Origin: an uncultured Oscillospiraceae bacterium
GTDB lineage: Bacteria; Bacillota; Clostridia; Oscillospirales; Oscillospiraceae
Assembly (NCBI GenBank): GCA_934636045.1
Contig: CAKTZP010000079.1
Span: 1-9,705 of the forward strand
Direction of reading: 5' to 3'
Length of the DNA: 9,705 nucleotides
The notes below the pieces were generated by a model. That model was not told the DNA's origin. It worked only from the letters and a program-made list of their open reading frames with translations, and did not search any database. Shown here one piece after another: positions 5,945 through 9,705 of this stretch; position 1 is the first letter of the stretch, and each line of letters starts with the position of its first letter. The translations under genes were made by a program, and so were the position numbers.

Positions 5945-6925
5945 TTACGAAATAAGATTCTTTACGCGGAAGATAAAACGGACGGCGCCGTAGTGCTTTT
6001 TGAGGAGCAGGCGGTAGATCAGGCGGCGGTTGCGGTCGAGCAGGGGCAGGTGGGGGCAGGTGCGGAAGTCGGGGAAATGCGCCTCCATATACGCCCGGAA
6101 TTGCTCGACGAGCGGGCTGCGGCGGTCAATTAACAGAACGCGCACCGACGCCGCGAGCAGCAAATGCTCAATGGCGAGGAAGGTCAGCTCGTCGCGGTAG
6201 CGCTCGAACAGTCCGCGCGCCTGATACCACGAGAGAATATCGTCAAACGCGGCAATGATCTCGGCGTTGCGGGCGGCGTTCTTGTTGTTCATGGCGCTGC
6301 CCTCGCGCTGGAGATAGTGGTAATACGCGCCCGGAAGGCGCAGCGCGGACTTCGCGACGGCGTGCAGCTTCGTTACCACGCGGATGTCCTCGTACCAGAC
6401 CTTTGTGGCAAAGGTGATGTCGTTTTCCGTGAACAGCGTGCGGCGATAGGCGCGGTTCCACGGCGCCATGATGCCGAAAAACAGCTCCGGCGTGTCCGCA
6501 CCGCTGCAAGCCTTGCCGCAGGGCACGCGCTCGTGCAGCTCGCCGACCTTTTTGCCGTCCCGCTCCACGACCGCGCCGAAGAGGTACAGATCGGCGTCCG
6601 TCTGCGCCATGGCCGCGGTCAGATCGGCCAGCAGCGTCGGTTCAAGATAGTCGTCGCCGTCCACGAACAGCAGATATTCGCCCGTGGACAGGGCGATGCC
6701 GCGGTTGCGCGCCGCGCCCGCGCCGCCGTTCGGCTGGTGCACCGCGTGGATGCGCGGCGACTGCGCAGCAAAGTCGTCACAGAGCTTGCCGCTGCCGTCC
6801 GGCGAGCCGTCGTCAATGAGCAGCAGCTCAAAGTCCTGACACGTCTGCGCCAAAATCGACGCTACGCACTTCGGCAGATAGGCCTCTACGTTATAAATCG
6901 GGATAATGATGCTGAATTTCGGCAT
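5945..6925 (-). CDS. Family 2 (GT-A) glycosyltransferase
   Basis: This 326-residue protein has the GT2 catalytic core. It shows IIIPIYN (6-12), the nucleotide-binding DDGS (38-41), GGAGAARNRGI (67-77), the metal-binding DGDD (89-92, DXD motif) and a candidate catalytic acid in WYED (177-180), followed by YHYLQREGS (202-210). It should transfer a sugar from a nucleotide-sugar donor to a surface polysaccharide, teichoic-acid-like polymer or glycolipid; donor and acceptor cannot be told. No membrane span is obvious, and the basic C-terminal end (RLLLKKHYGAVRFIFRVKN) could associate with the membrane surface. The start at 6925 has a GGAGG site 8 nt upstream. It has its own promoter and terminator, so its placement after dpaB probably reflects neighbourhood rather than an operon. 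No other polysaccharide genes are in the window. Confidence 0.92.
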   Translation of the reverse strand: MPKFSIIIPIYNVEAYLPKCVASILAQTCQDFELLLIDDGSPDGSGKLCDDFAAQSPRIHAVHQPNGGAGAARNRGIALSTGEYLLFVDGDDYLEPTLLADLTAAMAQTDADLYLFGAVVERDGKKVGELHERVPCGKACSGADTPELFFGIMAPWNRAYRRTLFTENDITFATKVWYEDIRVVTKLHAVAKSALRLPGAYYHYLQREGSAMNNKNAARNAEIIAAFDDILSWYQARGLFERYRDELTFLAIEHLLLAASVRVLLIDRRSPLVEQFRAYMEAHFPDFRTCPHLPLLDRNRRLIYRLLLKKHYGAVRFIFRVKNLIS

Positions 6926-6957
6926 ACGCGTATCCTCCGTTAGTTGATCTCAAGTCC

Positions 6958-6986
6958 ATTATACCGAACTCCCGCCGAGGATGCAA
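6958..6986 (-). promoter_or_regulatory. Promoter of the glycosyltransferase gene
   Basis: On the minus strand, a perfect -10 box TATAAT (6958-6963) lies 17 nt from TTGCAT (6981-6986). It falls in the short gap after dpaB. The leader is short, about 25 nt. Confidence 0.72.
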
Positions 6987-6991
6987 GGTGT

Positions 6992-7558
6992 TTAGAAAAG
7001 AATCGGCTGCATTTGCTGCCCGCGCAGGGCCAGCCGTGCCGCTGCTGGCAGCCGGGCAAAGTCCGCGACGAGGCTGTAGGGCTTCTTTTCCGGGCTGTCC
7101 TGCCCGAAGGGGACGAAATAGTAATGCTTCCGATTCAGCAGTCGCCCGAGGTTTGCCGCTGCGCCGGAGAGCCCGTCGTTGGTCGAAACGGCCAGCAGAA
7201 TCGGGCGGGCGTTGCGCAAATGCGCCTTGCAGGCGAAGGTGACGGGCGTGTCGGCAATGCCGTTTGCCAGCTTGCCGAGGGTCGTGCCGGTACAGGGTGC
7301 GACGACCAGCAGGTCGAGCAACCCCTTGGGGCCGAGCGGCTCCACCTGCGGCAGGGTGTGCAGGATCGACCGGCCGCACAGCGCCTCGACCCGCGCGATA
7401 AAGTCCGCCGCCTTGCCAAAGCGTGTGTCGACGCGGTAGGCCGCGTCGGAGAAGATCGGATGTACATCAAACTCCGCCGTCAGCGCCGCCAGCGCTTGGA
7501 GCGATTTTTCAAAGGTGCAGAACGAGCCCGTGAGGGCGTAGCCGATTTGAGGCTTCAT
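6992..7558 (-). CDS. dpaB: Dipicolinate synthase subunit B
   Basis: This 188-residue protein (SpoVFB) is a flavoprotein-like subunit that works with DpaA in the mother cell to make dipicolinic acid, the calcium chelator that fills the spore core, from a dihydrodipicolinate-pathway intermediate. The family pattern is clear: IGYALTGSFCTF (5-16) at the N-terminus, VVAPCTGTTLGKLANGIADT (85-104), STNDGLSGAAANLGRLLN (125-142) and a PFGQDSPEKKP region (150-160). The ATG at 7558 overlaps the dpaA stop in an ATGA arrangement and has a GAGGAA site inside the dpaA end. A longer reading from 7732 is rejected because it would overlap dpaA by about 180 nt and add residues foreign to the family. Its presence marks an endospore former. 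Confidence 0.93.
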   Translation of the reverse strand: MKPQIGYALTGSFCTFEKSLQALAALTAEFDVHPIFSDAAYRVDTRFGKAADFIARVEALCGRSILHTLPQVEPLGPKGLLDLLVVAPCTGTTLGKLANGIADTPVTFACKAHLRNARPILLAVSTNDGLSGAAANLGRLLNRKHYYFVPFGQDSPEKKPYSLVADFARLPAAARLALRGQQMQPILF

Positions 7559-8424
7559 TGTGGTTCCTCGCTTTCCAGTTCCAGAAGGATTTGCTGCGCA
7601 TAGAGCAGCCCGGCGCTTTTCGGCGCACATTTTCCCGGCAGTCCCGGCGCGTAGCGGCAGGTCACGCCCGCTGCGGCGCAGGCCTCCGGTGGGATGCCAT
7701 AGGGTGCGGAGGATAGGTCGATGAGCACACACGCCGGGCTGAGCTGCCGCAGCTGCTCGGCCGTGAAGACCGGCGCGGGCACGGTGTTGAACACGAAGTC
7801 ATAGCGCGCCAAGCCGTGAGGATATCGGCCGGTCTGCTCGCTCTCCAGCCCCAGCGCCTCGGCAAGGCCGCGGTCGGCCTCGCGCCGGACGCTGACGGTC
7901 ACCTGCGCTGACAGCGCGGCAAGCCTTTGCGCCAGCACCTTGCCGATGCGACCGAAGCCGATGACGAGACAGCGCGCGCCGTGGAGCGTGATGGGCGCGG
8001 CGTCCAGCGCCAAGGCGATCGCGCCCTCGGCGGTGGGGACGGCATTGGCTGTCGTCAGCGGCTCGGCGCCATAGAGGTCAAAAACGAGCGCGCCGCGCGC
8101 CGCAAGCGCCGCTTGCCATGCACCGAGCCGTCCGCCGAAGACGCGCGTGCCCGGCGCGATGGCTTTGATCAATGCCGCGGCGGAAAGCGCCCGCCCGCCG
8201 CGCACCCGTTCGCCGGCAAACGAAGGGAAGGGCAGTACCACGACCTCCGGAGGTACGGCGGCCTCCGCCCTGCCGGCAGGACCTCCGTCCGAAAACACCG
8301 TGCCGAGCTCCGCTGCGTCCGGCAGACCCGGCACGCCGAACGCCGCCACCGACCACCCGGCCCGCTCCAGCGCGCGTGCCGCCCATGCACTCCGCGCGTC
8401 GCCGCCAACCATCCATGCCTTCAT
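7555..8424 (-). CDS. dpaA: Dipicolinate synthase subunit A
   Basis: This 289-residue protein (SpoVFA) is the Rossmann-type subunit of dipicolinate synthase, of normal length for the family. It shows VGGDARSAWAARALERAGW (6-24), the conserved LYGAEPLTTANAVPTAEGAI (117-136), a dinucleotide-binding GFGRIGK (156-162), FNTVPAPVF (212-220), IDLSSAPYGI (235-244) and APGLPGKCAPKSAG (259-272). It likely binds NADP(H) and oxidises the dihydrodipicolinate-derived intermediate with DpaB. The start at 8424 has an AAGGAAG site 7 nt upstream. In Bacillus subtilis the pair is followed by aspartate-pathway genes; here it is followed by an independently transcribed glycosyltransferase. Expression is expected in the mother cell late in sporulation; a weak matching site is listed separately. 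Confidence 0.95.
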   Translation of the reverse strand: MKAWMVGGDARSAWAARALERAGWSVAAFGVPGLPDAAELGTVFSDGGPAGRAEAAVPPEVVVLPFPSFAGERVRGGRALSAAALIKAIAPGTRVFGGRLGAWQAALAARGALVFDLYGAEPLTTANAVPTAEGAIALALDAAPITLHGARCLVIGFGRIGKVLAQRLAALSAQVTVSVRREADRGLAEALGLESEQTGRYPHGLARYDFVFNTVPAPVFTAEQLRQLSPACVLIDLSSAPYGIPPEACAAAGVTCRYAPGLPGKCAPKSAGLLYAQQILLELESEEPQ

Positions 8425-8445
8425 TGCGCCACTTCCTTTCTACCC

Positions 8446-8473
8446 AGCGTATTCATTTTTTTCAGAAAAGGTG
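8446..8473 (-). promoter_or_regulatory. Possible mother-cell (sigma-K or sigma-E type) promoter of dpaAB
   Basis: On the minus strand, CACC (8470-8473) lies 16 nt from AATACGCT (8446-8453), a partial match to the CATAnnnTA or CATACAnT -10 boxes of mother-cell sigma factors. No good sigma-A promoter is visible for dpaA. The match is imperfect, and the call leans on the known control of spoVF by sigma-K in Bacillus. Confidence 0.3.
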
Positions 8474-8483
8474 CAAAAGGTGT

Positions 8484-8511
8484 TGTCATTCGCGCCAAGC
8501 TGCGATATAAT
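8484..8511 (+). promoter_or_regulatory. Sigma-A promoter of the DUF4364 gene, with a palindrome at the start site
   Basis: TTGTCA (8483-8488) and a perfect TATAAT (8506-8511) are separated by exactly 17 nt, a near-consensus vegetative promoter. A perfect 12-bp palindrome TTTCCCGGGAAA (8513-8524) begins 2 nt after the -10 box, over the expected transcription start. Confidence 0.85.
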
Positions 8512-8544
8512 ATTTCCCGGGAAAGAGGAGAGGGGAGAGAGAAT

Positions 8545-9081
8545 ATGGAAAAGGGCTTCATCCATGATATGTTGGATGTTAAAATTTTGATTCTGTATGT
8601 TATGGCGCGGGTCATGTATCCCGTCGACCTGCAGAAAATCTATGAGCTGGCCTATCAGGATGACTGCCTGAGCTATTTCGATCTGGCGCAGGCGGTGCCG
8701 GATATGGTCGAAAGCGGCCATCTTGAGGAGGTCGACGGTAAGCGCTATGTCATCACGCAAAAGGGACGCGAGGCCTGCACCGTCACCGAGGATGCCATTG
8801 CCTACCCCGTGATGCAGCGTGCCAAGGCCGCCGTGGAGCGCTTTAACGACGCCGTCCGCCGCCGCAGCTTTGTCAAAACCGAGATTACCCCGCGCGAAAA
8901 CGGCGATTATTCTGTCCGCATGACCCTGAACGACGAGGTCAGCAACCTTCTGCAGATGGAGCTCATGGCGCCCACACAGAAGCAGGCCTATCGTCTGGCG
9001 CGCGCTTTTACAGAACGCGCAGAGGTTGTTTACAAGACAATTATGGATCAGCTCCTGACAAAACCGAAGGAAGAGACTTGA
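8545..9081 (+). CDS. DUF4364 family winged-helix protein, probable transcriptional regulator
   Basis: This 178-residue protein matches my recollection of the DUF4364 family of Clostridia: FIHDMLDVKILILYVM (5-20), a PVDLQKIYEL segment (26-35), DDCLSYFDLAQAVPDMVESG (39-58) and the wing-like GKRYVITQKGREAC (65-78). The first 75 or so residues look like a winged helix-turn-helix. The rest (about 82-178) is a helical and beta mix that probably mediates dimerisation or sensing. The target is unknown; the palindrome over its own start site makes autoregulation a fair guess. The ATG at 8545 follows a purine-rich GAGGAG-type site. A much longer reading from 7927 is rejected: it would run through the antisense of dpaA and through the promoter. 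hpf follows from its own promoter, which overlaps this gene's stop codon. Confidence 0.88.
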   Translation: MEKGFIHDMLDVKILILYVMARVMYPVDLQKIYELAYQDDCLSYFDLAQAVPDMVESGHLEEVDGKRYVITQKGREACTVTEDAIAYPVMQRAKAAVERFNDAVRRRSFVKTEITPRENGDYSVRMTLNDEVSNLLQMELMAPTQKQAYRLARAFTERAEVVYKTIMDQLLTKPKEET

Positions 9082-9105
9082 AATTTTCCGATTTTGTGTT
9101 ATACT
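9078..9105 (+). promoter_or_regulatory. Promoter of hpf
   Basis: TTGAAA (9078-9083) overlaps the stop codon of the preceding gene and is followed after 16 nt by TATACT (9100-9105), which has an extended TGT -10 element. An AAAGGAG ribosome binding site follows at 9132-9138, 8 nt before the ATG. Confidence 0.72.
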
Positions 9106-9130
9106 AGTGGTGGGGAAACCCTTATAACAC
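9096..9130. promoter_or_regulatory. 8-bp inverted repeat embracing the hpf -10 box and leader
   Basis: GTGTTATA (9096-9103) and TATAACAC (9123-9130) form a perfect 8-bp inverted repeat with a 19-nt interior. The left arm covers most of the -10 box and the right arm lies in the leader just upstream of the ribosome binding site. It could be an operator or, if transcription starts upstream, an RNA hairpin. Confidence 0.5.
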
Positions 9131-9146
9131 GAAAGGAGCGACGACC

Positions 9147-9686
9147 ATGAAATTCCAGTTTACAGAGAAAAAAGTCAGTCTGCCCGCCAGCGTTCACGCC
9201 TACGCCGAAAAGAAGGTAATGAAGCTGGAGAGATTCTTCCGCGACGATGCGGAGGCTCTTGTCGCCTTTTCTGTAGAGAAGGATCGTAATAAGGTTGAAA
9301 TTACGGTCCACGCCGCAAACACCTATTTCCGCGCCAGCGAGTCCACGAGCGATATGTACGCGTCCATCGACGCGGCGGTCGCAACGATGGAGCGCCAGAT
9401 CCGCAAGAACAAGACCCGTCTTGCCCGCCGCCTGCGGCAGGATGCCTTCGTTCGTACTGCGGAGGTCACGTCCTTTGCTCCCGAGAGCGAGGAGGAAAGC
9501 AGCTTTGAGATCGTGCGCTTCAAGCAATTCCCGATGAAGCCCATGACCCGTGAGGAGGCCATCCTTCAGATGAACCTTTTGGAGCATAACTTCTTTGCCT
9601 TCAAGGACGAAGAAAATGACGGCGCGTTTGCGGTAGTCTACAAGAGAAACGACAGCGGCTACGGCCTGATCGAAAATATTGATTAA
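9147..9686 (+). CDS. hpf: Ribosome hibernation promoting factor, long form
   Basis: This 179-residue protein has the two-part layout of long HPF. Residues 1-100 form the S30AE domain that sits in the decoding region of the 30S subunit; it begins KFQFTEKKVSLPASVHAYAE (2-21) and includes VEITVHAANTYFRA (50-63) and a basic MERQIRKNKTRLARR helix (81-95). An acidic linker (112-118) leads to the C-terminal dimerisation domain, VRFKQFPMKPMTREEAILQM (123-142) followed by LLEHNFFAFKDEE (144-156) and VVYKRNDSGYGLIE (163-176). Long HPF joins two 70S ribosomes into inactive 100S particles under starvation. The start at 9147 has a good AAAGGAG site. Promoter, leader and inverted repeat are listed separately. 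The bases after the stop (9687-9705) are too few to judge a terminator. Confidence 0.96.
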   Translation: MKFQFTEKKVSLPASVHAYAEKKVMKLERFFRDDAEALVAFSVEKDRNKVEITVHAANTYFRASESTSDMYASIDAAVATMERQIRKNKTRLARRLRQDAFVRTAEVTSFAPESEEESSFEIVRFKQFPMKPMTREEAILQMNLLEHNFFAFKDEENDGAFAVVYKRNDSGYGLIENID

Positions 9687-9705
9687 AACACCACCGGGGA
9701 CAAGC

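Noticed and set aside
6164..7603. Plus-strand frames of about 220-260 residues opposite the glycosyltransferase and dpaB
   Set aside because: They are GC-rich antisense shadows without ribosome binding sites. The minus-strand products carry clear family motifs.
7927..8544. A long plus-strand frame running into the DUF4364 gene, which would add about 206 residues to its N-terminus
   Set aside because: It runs antisense through dpaA, has no ribosome binding site at its start, and the real promoter and start lie at 8483-8547.

Overview
The window looks like the chromosome of a spore-forming, GC-rich Clostridia-type Firmicute, probably an Oscillospiraceae or Ruminococcaceae-like gut anaerobe. 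Supporting signs are the dipicolinate synthase pair dpaA/dpaB (endospore chemistry), a DUF4364 regulator, long-form HPF, strong AAGGAG/GGAGG ribosome binding sites and GC-rich codon use. This placement is inference from gene content; no rRNA or species-specific marker is present. I found no transposase, phage gene, tRNA, rRNA or CRISPR array.

Layout, left to right. (1) 1-1057, plus strand: the C-terminal half of tsaB (cut by the window edge) followed 11 nt later by upp, ending in a terminator. (2) 1071-1233: a gap between convergent genes carrying two palindromic repeat modules. (3) 1234-3083, minus strand: pgi, then a small P-loop protein with its own promoter and terminator. (4) 3190-4110, plus strand: a short-chain dehydrogenase with its own promoter and a strong, possibly bidirectional terminator. 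(5) 4111-4249: a second convergent gap with the same family of palindromic repeats. (6) 4250-5817, minus strand: a three-gene cassette of single-pass membrane proteins behind one promoter. It holds two diverged paralogs of 235 and 214 aa and a 35-aa membrane microprotein with a textbook ribosome binding site. (7) 5886-6986, minus strand: a family 2 glycosyltransferase with its own promoter and terminator. (8) 6992-8424, minus strand: dpaA-dpaB, start-stop overlapped, with a weak mother-cell sigma-factor-like site upstream. (9) 8484-9686, plus strand: a DUF4364 winged-helix regulator and the ribosome hibernation factor hpf, each with a near-consensus vegetative promoter.

Most genes are housekeeping: tRNA t6A modification, uracil salvage, glycolysis, spore dipicolinate and ribosome hibernation. 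The best candidate for something undescribed is the 4250-5743 membrane cassette. Secondary points of interest are a perfect 12-bp palindrome at the expected transcription start of the DUF4364 gene, an inverted repeat embracing the hpf -10 box, a 21-bp in-frame tandem duplication in the 214-aa gene, and the paired palindromic repeats sitting only in convergent gaps.
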